Below, one piece after another: positions 34,650 to 43,829 of a stretch of 64,000 nucleotides of DNA. Both the position numbers and the translations under genes were made by a program. Within the stretch, counting starts at the first letter, position 1, and every line of letters begins with the position of its first letter. A model generated the notes under the pieces. The model worked only from the letters and a program-made list of their open reading frames with translations. It was not told the origin of the DNA and searched no databases. Source of the stretch: Actinomyces sp. oral taxon 448 str. F0400. Its GTDB lineage: Bacteria; Actinomycetota; Actinomycetes; Actinomycetales; Actinomycetaceae. The DNA lies in assembly GCF_000220835.1 (NCBI RefSeq), contig NZ_GL985606.1, positions 1,871,861 through 1,935,860 of the forward strand, read 5' to 3'.

Positions 34650-36152
34650 GTGACTGAGCAGACGCAGCCCGACACCGAGCTGGATCCCACCGCCACGTCC
34701 CAAACGGAGCCCTCCTCCGCCATCGAGACCACCGCCAGCGCCGGGGAGCGCAGCATCGCGTCCGGACCGGCATCACCGGAGCCGCCCGCCACCGGAAAGA
34801 CTCGGCCCACCGATCCCCCCGCCGGGGATGCACCAGAGCCCAGGCAGCCCGCCGTCTCCCAGGCCCCTGCGGCGGCCGCGTCCGGCGAACCGGAGGTCGA
34901 CCCTCAGGAGGCCATGGACGCCGCCAAGTGGGGCCGCGTCGACGGTGAGGGCAGGGTCTACGTCCAGGACAAGGGCGCTGAGCGGGAGGTCGGTCAGTTC
35001 CCCGACGCTCCTATCGCTGAAGCCATGGCCTTCTACGTACGCCGCTTCCTGGACCTCAAAGCCACGGTCGATCTGTTCGCCACCCGTCTTCCCCAGCTGA
35101 GCATCAGGGAGATCGACTCGACTTTGAAGTCGATCGACCAGTCCCTGACCGAGCCGGCCGCCGTCGGAGATCTGGAGGGGCTGCGAGCCCGCTTCACGGC
35201 CTTGAAGGCCGTCGCCTCCGAGCGTCGCGCAGCTGTCGCCGCCGAGCGCGCTGCCGCCAAGGAGCAGGCGCTGAAGGACCGCACCGCCATCGTCGAGCGC
35301 GCCGAAGCGATCAGTATCCAGGATCCTGCCCGCACCCAGTGGAAGAGTTCGGGCGCCGAGCTGCGCGAGCTGCTGGAGAAGTGGAAGCAGGCCCAGCGCC
35401 GTGGCCCGCGTCTGGACCGCCCCACGGAGGACGCCCTGTGGAAGCGGTTCAGCCACGCGCGCACGGCGTTCGACCGCCACCGCCGCCAGTTCTTCAGCGA
35501 ACTGGACGCCAAGCAGGCGCAGGTCAAGGTCGCCAAGGAGGCCCTGATCAAGCGCGCCGAAGAGCTGTCGGACTCGACCGACTGGGCGGGGACCTCCGCG
35601 AAGTACCGCGCCCTGATGGACGAATGGAAGAAGGCGGGCCGAGCCTCCCGCAAGGAGGATGATGCTCTATGGGCTCGCTTCCGCGCGGCCCAGCAGGTGT
35701 TCTTCGACGCCCGTCGCGCCAAGGATGCGGCCATCGACGCTCAGTACGCCGAGAATCTCAAGGTCAAGGAGGCCCTCGCCGCCAAGGCCGAGGCGCTCCT
35801 CCCGGTCAAGGACGTCAGGTCCGCCAAGAAGGCCTTGCGCCCCATCCAGGACGCCTGGGAGGAGGCGGGTCGTGTCCCGCGCTCGGCTCTGCGCCGCATC
35901 GAGGGCCGCATGCGCGCCGTCGAGGACGCGATCCGCGAGGCGGAGAACGCCGAATGGCGCCGCACCGACCCGGAGACCAAGGCCCGGGCCGAAGGCCTGG
36001 CCGGCCAGCTCGAGGACTCGATCGCCGAGCTGGAGAAGGATCTGGCGACGGCAACGGCTGCGGGCGACACGAAGAAGATCGCCGAGGCCGAGGCCGCGCT
36101 CACGGCCCGGCGCGCCTGGCTCGACCAAGTGCGCCGTTCCGCCCGCGCCTGA
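34650..36152 (+). CDS. DUF349-domain protein
   Basis: 500 residues from a GTG at 34650 with GGAG five bases upstream. The first 90 residues are Pro/Thr/Ala-rich and low in complexity. The rest is alpha-helical with repeated DUF349 units, each containing a W-K-AG-type segment (LMDEWKKAGRASRKEDDALW is the clearest) and an R-F-AR segment. Long charged helices suggest coiled coil. The family is common in actinobacteria near relA and has no firmly established function. It reads toward relA, ends with a strong hairpin, and is the only gene beside the leader element. Confidence 0.9.
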   Translation: MTEQTQPDTELDPTATSQTEPSSAIETTASAGERSIASGPASPEPPATGKTRPTDPPAGDAPEPRQPAVSQAPAAAASGEPEVDPQEAMDAAKWGRVDGEGRVYVQDKGAEREVGQFPDAPIAEAMAFYVRRFLDLKATVDLFATRLPQLSIREIDSTLKSIDQSLTEPAAVGDLEGLRARFTALKAVASERRAAVAAERAAAKEQALKDRTAIVERAEAISIQDPARTQWKSSGAELRELLEKWKQAQRRGPRLDRPTEDALWKRFSHARTAFDRHRRQFFSELDAKQAQVKVAKEALIKRAEELSDSTDWAGTSAKYRALMDEWKKAGRASRKEDDALWARFRAAQQVFFDARRAKDAAIDAQYAENLKVKEALAAKAEALLPVKDVRSAKKALRPIQDAWEEAGRVPRSALRRIEGRMRAVEDAIREAENAEWRRTDPETKARAEGLAGQLEDSIAELEKDLATATAAGDTKKIAEAEAALTARRAWLDQVRRSARA

Positions 36153-36174
36153 GAGTCGCCGGCGCGCTCCCGCC

Positions 36175-36220
36175 GCTCCGTCGGCGCCGTCATCCAGTGG
36201 GCCGACGGCGCCGACGGGGC
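36175..36220 (+). terminator. DUF349-gene terminator hairpin
   Basis: A 17-bp stem (36175-36191 with 36204-36220, one wobble) around a 12-base loop, starting 22 bases after the stop. Its inner 13 bp are perfect (CGTCGGCGCCGTC). Confidence 0.75.
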
Positions 36221-36336
36221 GTCTGTCTTCAACACCCCGCCTCCGCGTGTCGGAGCTCATGGCGTCGCAGACGGGTTTTATCCACAAGGCGCCCGTGCTC
36301 TGGTGCGGTGCGCGGCAGTGCCATCACCATGGCCCC

Positions 36337-36978
36337 ATGCCTCCTTCCTCCATCGCCGCCGCGTCGGCCCGCCCATCGGACTTCCCACGGGATCTGAGCG
36401 CCCGCACGGTGCTCGCCCGTTTCCTGCCCCGCCCCTTCGAGCCCGCGCTGGGACCCCTGTCGGACCGGGAGCTGACTGTGCTGCGCTGCCATCGACTCGA
36501 CGAGCGGCTCCTCGCGCCCGTCGGCACCATGAGGGTCCCTCGCGATCTGCTGCGCACTCCCGGTGCGCGCGCACGCATCGTCTCCACCGTCGTGCCCGAC
36601 GGCGGGGTTATCGCGATGGATACGGCAGTGTGGGTTCATCTCGACGGGCAGGCCCCCGCCGCCATTCACGTCGCCCACCCGGCCCGCCGGGGCCGGAACC
36701 GGACGGTCGTGTTCTCCCGAGCGCTTATCCCACCCGAGGAGGTCGAACTCGTCGGCGGCGTGCCGTGCAGCACACTCGCACGGGCGGTGGTCGACGTCGC
36801 TCGAACAGCACCGCCCGTGCGCGCCGTGGACGCGATGATCCGCGCCCGCGACGCCGGGCTGGACCGGAACCGTCTGGCGTTGGCGCTGATGACCTGCCGG
36901 GGTGCGTCGCAGCGCGGCGGACCCCGTGCCCGGCGCATCATCGAAGCGATCGTGCCGGAGCACAGAGCCCGCGAATGA
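36337..36978 (+). CDS. AbiEi-like hypothetical protein, short form
   Basis: 213 residues. The middle (GGVIAMDTAVWVHLDGQAP, then LVGGVPCSTLARAVVDVAR and AVDAMIRARDAGLDR) matches a frequent actinobacterial family annotated as AbiEi-like antitoxin or hypothetical protein. Full members have a further C-terminal nuclease-like part after the RRIIEAI helix, which is missing here. A related-looking stretch in another frame just after the stop may be its remnant. Two starts are possible, the ATG at 36337 or at 36259; I prefer the former because the protein pattern begins there. No partner toxin is adjacent. Confidence 0.6.
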   Translation: MPPSSIAAASARPSDFPRDLSARTVLARFLPRPFEPALGPLSDRELTVLRCHRLDERLLAPVGTMRVPRDLLRTPGARARIVSTVVPDGGVIAMDTAVWVHLDGQAPAAIHVAHPARRGRNRTVVFSRALIPPEEVELVGGVPCSTLARAVVDVARTAPPVRAVDAMIRARDAGLDRNRLALALMTCRGASQRGGPRARRIIEAIVPEHRARE

Positions 36979-37049
36979 GGCCTCGACTCCTCGCCCGGGG
37001 GAAACCTCCGGAACACGGGGCGCGGGTGAGGCGCCCACGAGCGCGGCTC

Positions 37050-39398
37050 CTACGTTGTCGAGAGCTCGGGCCTGTGCCGGCGGGCGGCCGTGGACGTGGT
37101 GCGTCGCGCCTCGTAGACGCCGTCGATGCGACGCAGCGAGGACAGCGTGTGGTCCAGGTGACCGGCCTCGGCGAGCTCGACGACGAATCGCCCGGTCACG
37201 ACGCGATCGCGTGAGGTGCCGATGGTGGCGCTGATGAGGTTGACGTGGTTATCGGCCAGGACGCGGGTGATGTCCGCCAGCAGACCCCCGCGGTCCAGGG
37301 CCTCGACCTCGAGCTGGACGAGGTAGGCGCTGTGGGCGTGTTCGGCCCAGTGCACCGAGAGCATGCGCTCGGGCTCGCGTCCGAGCTGCTCGACGTTCTG
37401 ACAGTCGGTCCGGTGCACCGAGATGCCCGAGCCGCGGGTGACGAAGCCGATGATCGGGTCCCCCGGCATGGGCGTGCAGCAGCGGGCGAGCTTGACGTAG
37501 ACATCGCCCTCCTCCATGCCGTCGACGACGACGCCCGCGTCGGCCGTCCCACCGCGGCGATGATCCGCGGCGGATTTGGTGGGCACGACCCCTTCGGAGA
37601 GGGTTTCCTCGGTGCCTGCCTCCCCGCCCAAGGCGGCCACGAGGGTTTCGACGACATGCTGGGCCGAAATGCGTCTCTCCCCCACAGCGGCGTACAGACC
37701 GTCGATATCCCCCTTGTCGAGCGAGGTGGCCACATCCATGAGCGAGTCGCGACTCATGAGTCTCTGGATCGGCAGATCTTTCCTGCGCATCGCGCGGGCG
37801 ATGGCGTCCTTGCCCGCCTCGATCGCCTCCTCACGACGCTCCTTGGAGAACCAGGAACGGATCTTGCTGCGGGCACGCGTGGAGCCCACGAAGGTCAACC
37901 AGTCGCGGCTCGGCCCGGCGCCCTGCGCCTTGGAGGTGAAGACCTCGACGGTGTCACCGTTGTCCAGACGCGTGTCCAGGGGGACGAGGCGCCCGTTGAC
38001 ACGGGCCCCCACCGTCCGGTGGCCTACTTCAGTATGCACGGCGTAGGCGAAATCCACCGGTGTGGCCCCGCCGGGGAGCGCCATCACGTCGCCCTTGGGG
38101 GTGAAAACGTAGACCTGTGTGCCCGCCATTTCATAGCGCAGCGAGTCCAGGAACTCGGTGGGGTCTTTCGTCTCCTTCTGCCAGTCGACGAGCTGACGCA
38201 GCCAGCCCATCTCCCCTGCGTCCGAGTCCCCGGGAGCGCCTCCCAGGGGACTGGGTCCTGTGGCGTTGGGATCCTCCTTGTACTTCCAATGCGCCGCTAC
38301 CCCGTACTCCGCCATGCGGTGCATCTCATGGGTGCGGATCTGAATCTCCACCGGTTTCCCGCCCGGGCCGACAACAGTAGTGTGCAGGGATTGGTAGAGG
38401 TTGAATTTGGGAACGGCGATGTAATCCTTGAAGCGACCGCTCATGGGCGTCCACCGCGAGTGCAGAGAACCGAGGACGGCGTAACAGTCTTGAATAGTGT
38501 CCACGATGATGCGCACGGCTACCAGGTCGTAGATGTCATCGAATTCCTTACCCCGTACGATCATTTTCTGATAGATCGAGTAGTAGTGCTTGGGGCGACC
38601 GGTGACGACACCCTTGATCTTGTTGACGCGCAAATCCTCCTCGATCTGAAGCCGGACCTGGCGCAGGTACTCCTCACGAGCCGGAGCCCGCTCGGCGACC
38701 ATATGCTCGATCTCCTCATACACACCGGGGTAGAGGGCCTTGAAGGAGCGGTCCTCCAACTCCCATTTAATGGTGTTCATGCCCAGACGGTGTGCGAGAG
38801 GCGCGTATATTTCAAGGGTTTCCTTGGCCTTCCGGGCTGCGTTCTCCGCGGAGACGTACTTCCAGGTGCGCGCATTGTGGAGCCGGTCGCCGAGCTTGAT
38901 GACGAGCACGCGGATGTCCTTGGACATCGCGACGATCATCTTGCGCACGGTCTCGGCCTGCGCCGCCTCCCCGTATTGAAGCTTGTCGAGCTTGGTGACG
39001 CCGTCGACGAGCAGGGCGATCTCACCACCGAAGTCGGCGCGCAGACGATCCAGGGAGTAGTCGGTATCCTCGACGGTGTCGTGCAGCAGAGCGGCCGCCA
39101 GAGTCTGCGACGTCATGCCGAGTTCGGCGAGAATGGTCGCCACCGCCACAGGATGGGTGATATACGGCTCACCGGACTTGCGGAACTGCCCGGTGTGGGC
39201 CTTCTCAGCGACCTCGTAGGCGCGCACGATGAGACTGGTGTCCGCCTTGGGATGGTTGGCGCGCAGCGCCCGCATGAGCGGCTCAATAGCCGCGGGCGTC
39301 GAATGCCCGCGCGAGCCGAACCACGCTAGGCGGCTGCGGACCCGCGACCCTGGGACAACGGTTCGCCCGTCGACGCCGCTGCTCTTCGTCTCCGTCAT
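37050..39398 (-). CDS. relA: bifunctional (p)ppGpp synthetase/hydrolase
   Basis: 782 residues of the long RSH type. In order: HD hydrolase domain (HD at residues 106-107 in LLHDTVED), synthetase domain (RGKEFDDIYDLVAVRII), TGS domain (VYVFTPKGDVMALPGG), a conserved Cys-rich part (LARCCTPMPGDPIIGFVTRG) and a C-terminal ACT domain. It controls the stringent response. Both active sites look intact, so it should make and degrade the alarmone. The order secD, secF, apt, relA is the usual one in actinobacteria. It ends 71 bases from the convergent AbiEi-like gene. Confidence 0.96.
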   Translation of the reverse strand: MTETKSSGVDGRTVVPGSRVRSRLAWFGSRGHSTPAAIEPLMRALRANHPKADTSLIVRAYEVAEKAHTGQFRKSGEPYITHPVAVATILAELGMTSQTLAAALLHDTVEDTDYSLDRLRADFGGEIALLVDGVTKLDKLQYGEAAQAETVRKMIVAMSKDIRVLVIKLGDRLHNARTWKYVSAENAARKAKETLEIYAPLAHRLGMNTIKWELEDRSFKALYPGVYEEIEHMVAERAPAREEYLRQVRLQIEEDLRVNKIKGVVTGRPKHYYSIYQKMIVRGKEFDDIYDLVAVRIIVDTIQDCYAVLGSLHSRWTPMSGRFKDYIAVPKFNLYQSLHTTVVGPGGKPVEIQIRTHEMHRMAEYGVAAHWKYKEDPNATGPSPLGGAPGDSDAGEMGWLRQLVDWQKETKDPTEFLDSLRYEMAGTQVYVFTPKGDVMALPGGATPVDFAYAVHTEVGHRTVGARVNGRLVPLDTRLDNGDTVEVFTSKAQGAGPSRDWLTFVGSTRARSKIRSWFSKERREEAIEAGKDAIARAMRRKDLPIQRLMSRDSLMDVATSLDKGDIDGLYAAVGERRISAQHVVETLVAALGGEAGTEETLSEGVVPTKSAADHRRGGTADAGVVVDGMEEGDVYVKLARCCTPMPGDPIIGFVTRGSGISVHRTDCQNVEQLGREPERMLSVHWAEHAHSAYLVQLEVEALDRGGLLADITRVLADNHVNLISATIGTSRDRVVTGRFVVELAEAGHLDHTLSSLRRIDGVYEARRTTSTAARRHRPELSTT

Positions 39399-39536
39399 GT
39401 CGGGATCATAGCCGTGAAGCAGGTCATGCCCCGACCCGACGCAGCCTCACAAGTCCCCCGCCCTACGCCTGCTGCGCAGCTTTCGGCCGGCTGCCGGGGG
39501 GTGCCTCCGTCGACGCCGCGCCGAGTCCCGTGAACG

Positions 39537-40094
39537 TCAGGTCGTGGCGAACGTGACGACGGAGTCGATCTCGCGGCCCGGAAGCTTATCCCGACCGCCG
39601 AGCCCCGCCAACTCGAGGAGCATGCAAATAGCCTCGACGCTGGCGCCCGCCTGTTCGATCAACTCGATGGAGGCCGAGGCGGTCCCGCCGGTGGCTAGAA
39701 CATCGTCGATGACGAGAACCCGCTGGCCCGGGACGACCGTCTCGGGGCGGATCTCCATCCGGGCGGTGCCGTACTCCAGCTCGTAGTCCACGCCGACGAC
39801 CGGTCCCGGCAGCTTGCCTCCCTTGCGAACGGTGATCATGCCGATGCCCAGATGCACGGCCAGGGGCGCTGCCAGAATGAAGCCGCGCGACTCCAGACCC
39901 GCGACGGCATCGACCCGTCCACGGTAGTGGGCCGCCAGACCGTTGATAAAGGCGGCGAAGGCGGGCCCGTTGGCCAGTAGAGGAGTGATGTCGCGAAACA
40001 GGACACCGGGTTCAGGGAAGTCCGGCACCTCCCGGAGGTTGTCCACAACGAGCCGGGTCAGCTCGGCCGGCAGGACGGACGCGGGTGCGGTCAT
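39537..40094 (-). CDS. apt: adenine phosphoribosyltransferase
   Basis: 185 residues. The PRPP-binding motif is VLVIDDVLATGGTA (residues 127-140), with the type I PRTase fold and the N-terminal VPDFPEPGVLFRDITPLL typical of Apt. It converts adenine and PRPP to AMP. Its start overlaps the secF stop by four bases, so it is coupled to secDF, as in many actinobacteria. Confidence 0.96.
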   Translation of the reverse strand: MTAPASVLPAELTRLVVDNLREVPDFPEPGVLFRDITPLLANGPAFAAFINGLAAHYRGRVDAVAGLESRGFILAAPLAVHLGIGMITVRKGGKLPGPVVGVDYELEYGTARMEIRPETVVPGQRVLVIDDVLATGGTASASIELIEQAGASVEAICMLLELAGLGGRDKLPGREIDSVVTFATT

Positions 40095-41182
40095 GACCGC
40101 TTTCTCCTTCTCTTGGGCTGCGCGGACACGCCGAGATGGTGGCCGGGGATGAGCGGAGCGGCCGCCGGCGCGGCGGCTACGGCCGCCTGTGCCTCGTCGT
40201 CGCCGGCCTGCGCTGCACGCCTGGCGACCACTCGTTCCGCCTGGTCGACGACGCTCCGCTCCCGACTGCGCAGGTCCACCAGCAACGGGGTGGCCAGGAA
40301 GATGGAGGACAGGGTTCCGGCGATCATGCCGATGAACAGGGTCAGGGCGATATCCCGCAGCGTGCCCGCTCCCAGGATGAAAGCGCCGACCACGAGCAGG
40401 GAGGCGACGGGCAGGACACCGACCACCGAGGTGTTGACCGACCGGATGAAGGTCTGATTGACCGCGAGATTGGCCAACTCACTGTAAGTCGAACGCGTCT
40501 GAGTATCGAAGTGCGCCGTGTTCTCACGAATCTTATCGAAGACGACCACCGTGTCGTACAGAGAGTACCCCAGGATGGTCAGCACGCCGATGATGGTCGC
40601 GGGAGTGACCTCGAAGCCCGAGGCGGCGTAGACGCCGACGGTGATAATGATGTCGTGACCCAGGGCGAGCAGGGCGGCCACGGCCATCTTCCAGGTGCGG
40701 AAGTAGATCCAGATGAGGCCGCCCACGAGAAGGAAGAAGATCACCAGGCCTCGGATCGCCTTGCTGGTCACATCCGAGGACCAGGTCGGGCCGATGGTGG
40801 TGGCCGACACGTTGCCTGCGTCCACCCGGTAGGCAGTTGCCAAGGCGGAGGCCAGAGCGTCGAGCCGCGACTTGTCGAGTTCGCTGGCCTGAACCCGTAC
40901 GGAGGAGGAGCCCATGGTCGTCACACTTGAGCCGGCGGACAGGCCCTCATCGTTCAGGATGTCATTCGCAGGGCCCTCTGATGGATCCGCGACCCCGGTG
41001 ATGGTGATCTCCGAACCACCCTTGAAGTCGATGCCAGGGTTGAGGCCCGGCTTGACCACGAGGACGGCGGAGACGACGATGACGACGACGGCGATAGTGT
41101 ACCACAGGCGTCGTCTGGGGACGAAGGGCAGGGAGGTCCTGCCCGAGTACAGCTCATTGCCCAGCGCGGCGAGCGAGATCAC
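40091..41182 (-). CDS. secF: protein translocase subunit SecF
   Basis: 363 residues with the SecF signature (PGLNPGIDFKGGSEI) after the first helix, a periplasmic loop, and five further helices including GYSLYDTVVVFDKIREN. It uses the proton gradient to help Sec-dependent export with SecD and YajC. It overlaps secD by four bases and apt by four bases. The C-terminal tail is Ala-rich and basic. Confidence 0.96.
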   Translation of the reverse strand: MISLAALGNELYSGRTSLPFVPRRRLWYTIAVVVIVVSAVLVVKPGLNPGIDFKGGSEITITGVADPSEGPANDILNDEGLSAGSSVTTMGSSSVRVQASELDKSRLDALASALATAYRVDAGNVSATTIGPTWSSDVTSKAIRGLVIFFLLVGGLIWIYFRTWKMAVAALLALGHDIIITVGVYAASGFEVTPATIIGVLTILGYSLYDTVVVFDKIRENTAHFDTQTRSTYSELANLAVNQTFIRSVNTSVVGVLPVASLLVVGAFILGAGTLRDIALTLFIGMIAGTLSSIFLATPLLVDLRSRERSVVDQAERVVARRAAQAGDDEAQAAVAAAPAAAPLIPGHHLGVSAQPKRRRKRS

Positions 41183-43215
41183 TGAGTCTCGTCCTTTCCC
41201 TCGATGGCCTCGGAGCCGACGGCGCCGTCTCCGTCCGCCTCCTCCGGCTCCTCACGGTCCTGTCGATCCCCCGAGTCGGCGGTCTCCCGTCTGCGGGCCT
41301 CGGCCTTGCGGCGGGCCAACGAACCCGTAGCGGCCTCGATGACCGCCTGGCGCCTCGTGCCGTAGGTGGCCAGAGAGCGGGCTCCGAGATGCTCGGGGTC
41401 CAGACCCGACAGCCGATGCCCCTCGCCGAAGAAGGCGAAGCGCAGGATCCAGACCATCATCGGATGGGTGAACAGGACGATGACCGCCAGGTCGACCACC
41501 GTGGTCACGCCCAGGGTGAAGGCGAAGCCCTGCACACCGCCCACGGCCAGGAAGTACAGCACGACGGCGGCCACCAGGTTGACGGTGTCGGAGACGATGA
41601 TCGTCTGACGTGCATGCCTCCAGCCCTCATCGACGGCGGCTACCAGGGTGCGACCGTTGCGGACCTCGTCGCGCACCCGTTCGAAGTAGATGATGAAGGA
41701 GTCCATCGTGATGCCGATAGAGATGATGAGCCCGGCCACACCCGCCAGAGACAGGCGATAGCCCATACCCCAGCTCAGCAGTGCGATCGCCAGGTAGGTG
41801 ATGGCGGCAGCCACGATGAGCGAGGCCACGGCGACAGCGCTCAGGCCCCGGTACTGCCAGGCCAGGTAGACGATGATGAGGATAAAGCCGACCAGACCGG
41901 CGATCAGCCCGTTGCGCAACTGTTCGGTGCCCAGGGTCGCCGAGATCTGCTGCTCGGACTGGACGGTGAAGCTCAGCGGCAGGGAGCCGAAGGACAGTTG
42001 ATTGGCCAGCGTCTTGGCCTGCTCCTGAGTGAACCCGCCGGTGATCTGGACGCGGCCGTCGGTGATGGGGCTCGTGACCTCCTGGTTGAAGCCCGAGGAC
42101 ATAATGGTCAGCCCGTCCAGCACGATGGCGAACTGGGCCTTCTGCGCGTCCGTGGACTGCGCTCCGGAGGACCCCTGCGACTGGGAGGCGGCGGCCTGGT
42201 CCCGATAGGCGATCAGGCGCTGTGAGACATCGGCGAACTCCTGGGTACCCTCGGAGTCGAATTCGAGGGACACGACCCATTTGTTGGTCGTCGTACCCTG
42301 GCTGGTGGTCTCCAGACCGGAGGTGGCACTAGCGATGTCGGTGCCCGCGATATCGGCGGGACCGAGGATGTAGGCCGTGCCGGAGCCGTCCTTGGAGCAG
42401 GAGATGACGGCCTTGGCCGGGTCCTGCGTCTCGCCGGTGAGGTTGTCCGGCGCCGTGCAATCGGTCATGTAGGCGTCGTAGATCATCTGCTCGGTGATCC
42501 ATGAGTCCGAGGAGCTGTCGTCGGAGGTCGAGGCCAGGGGCTCATCGCTGATGATTCCATCGCCGTTGGTGTCGGCGTAGGTCATCGCGACCTGCTCGGG
42601 GGTGACGGTCTGCGGGGCGGACGGCTCGGCGGTCCCTCCGGCGGCATCGTCGCCCGTCCCCGAGTCGGGCTGAGCAGCTTGGGAGTCGGCCTCGGGCTGA
42701 GCGGTCCCCCCCGACGGGGTCTCGGACGCCCCCTCCTCGGCGTCCGCCTGGCCGGCCTCGTCGGTAGCCGGGGCCTGCTGGGCCAGGTACTGGTTCTGAG
42801 AATCCGCGATCGCGCTCGCGCTGCCCTGGATGATTCTGATGACCGGCCGGAAGTAGAGCACGGCCGAGGTCCGCACCAGCTCGAGCGTGTCCTGACTGGG
42901 GGTGCCCGGCAGTGAAACCACGATGTTCTGCCCGCCCTGGCGCGAGATCTGCGCTTCGGCGACGCCGGAGGCGTCCACGCGCTGACGAATGATCTCGATG
43001 GCCTGGTTGACGTCGTCGTCGGTGATCTCGGAACCGTCCGACGTCGTGGGAGTCAGGATGATCTGAGTACCGCCCTCCAGATCCAGGGCGAGGCCCGGAG
43101 TCATGGATGCACGGCCGGTGGCGGCGCCGGCGTAGAGCCCTGCGAAACCGATCACGATGATGAGAAGCAGCACCAGGAGGCGACGTCCCGGATGCTTCGT
43201 CTGCTTGGTGGACAC
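41179..43215 (-). CDS. secD: protein translocase subunit SecD
   Basis: 678 residues, longer than E. coli SecD. The N-terminal helix is followed by LALDLEGGTQIILTPT and the first periplasmic base. A low-complexity insert (roughly residues 145-205, Ala/Gly/Gln/Ser/Pro-rich) separates it from the head, and the C-terminal six-helix SecD_SecF region begins near 440. A hydrophilic tail of about 60 residues is acidic at its very end. The long insert and tail are typical of actinobacterial SecD. It lies between yajC (67 bases upstream) and secF. Confidence 0.96.
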   Translation of the reverse strand: MSTKQTKHPGRRLLVLLLIIVIGFAGLYAGAATGRASMTPGLALDLEGGTQIILTPTTSDGSEITDDDVNQAIEIIRQRVDASGVAEAQISRQGGQNIVVSLPGTPSQDTLELVRTSAVLYFRPVIRIIQGSASAIADSQNQYLAQQAPATDEAGQADAEEGASETPSGGTAQPEADSQAAQPDSGTGDDAAGGTAEPSAPQTVTPEQVAMTYADTNGDGIISDEPLASTSDDSSSDSWITEQMIYDAYMTDCTAPDNLTGETQDPAKAVISCSKDGSGTAYILGPADIAGTDIASATSGLETTSQGTTTNKWVVSLEFDSEGTQEFADVSQRLIAYRDQAAASQSQGSSGAQSTDAQKAQFAIVLDGLTIMSSGFNQEVTSPITDGRVQITGGFTQEQAKTLANQLSFGSLPLSFTVQSEQQISATLGTEQLRNGLIAGLVGFILIIVYLAWQYRGLSAVAVASLIVAAAITYLAIALLSWGMGYRLSLAGVAGLIISIGITMDSFIIYFERVRDEVRNGRTLVAAVDEGWRHARQTIIVSDTVNLVAAVVLYFLAVGGVQGFAFTLGVTTVVDLAVIVLFTHPMMVWILRFAFFGEGHRLSGLDPEHLGARSLATYGTRRQAVIEAATGSLARRKAEARRRETADSGDRQDREEPEEADGDGAVGSEAIEGKDETQ

Positions 43216-43282
43216 GCGGTCCCTTCCTCAGGAGGTGGTGCGGCTCTCGGCCGCTCAGGTGTCTCTGGTGCGCGCGGGGGTG

Positions 43283-43678
43283 TCAGGCCTCGTCATCGAC
43301 CTTCTCCGCCTCGGCGTCCTCATCGCCGGGCGCATCGGAAGTCCCGCCCTCGTCCGGGCCAGCGCCGCCGGTGCGCCCGTCGTCCGCGGAACCGTCGTCC
43401 TCGGTGGCGAAGGGCGGTTCCTCGGCCCCGATGATCGCGGCCTTGTTCCACAGCGACTCATCGCCCAATGGAGTGGCCAACGTCACGACATCGCCGCTGA
43501 CCTCGACCACGGTGCCGTAAAAACCGGCACGCGTGCGCACCCAGTTACCCGGCACGAGAGCCTCCTCCGTGCGCCGCTCCTGCTCGGCGACCATTTTCTG
43601 CTGCTGCGTGCGTGAGAAGCGCGACATGGCCCACAGGGCCAGCAGCATGAGGCCGACCATGAGAAGCATGGAAATCAT
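43283..43678 (-). CDS. yajC: preprotein translocase subunit YajC
   Basis: 131 residues from the ATG at 43678 (MISMLLMVGLMLLALWAMSR), which has GGAG eight bases upstream. One membrane helix is followed by the YajC core (LVPGNWVRTRAGFYGTVVEV) and an acidic low-complexity tail. The frame is open upstream, but that part lacks family similarity. Accessory to SecDF and the first gene of that operon. Confidence 0.93.
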   Translation of the reverse strand: MISMLLMVGLMLLALWAMSRFSRTQQQKMVAEQERRTEEALVPGNWVRTRAGFYGTVVEVSGDVVTLATPLGDESLWNKAAIIGAEEPPFATEDDGSADDGRTGGAGPDEGGTSDAPGDEDAEAEKVDDEA

Positions 43679-43829
43679 GAGGAAGACTCCGTTCGTCTGA
43701 GAGATCCTCTTGTCGAGAGGAACAGCGCTGCCGAGTCTAGGCCACCGCCCGACGCTGTCAGCGCGCGAGCGCGTGTGAGACATGACCGTCGCCGTCACGG
43801 GCGCTCGGTCCCCGACGCCTCGCGCGGTG

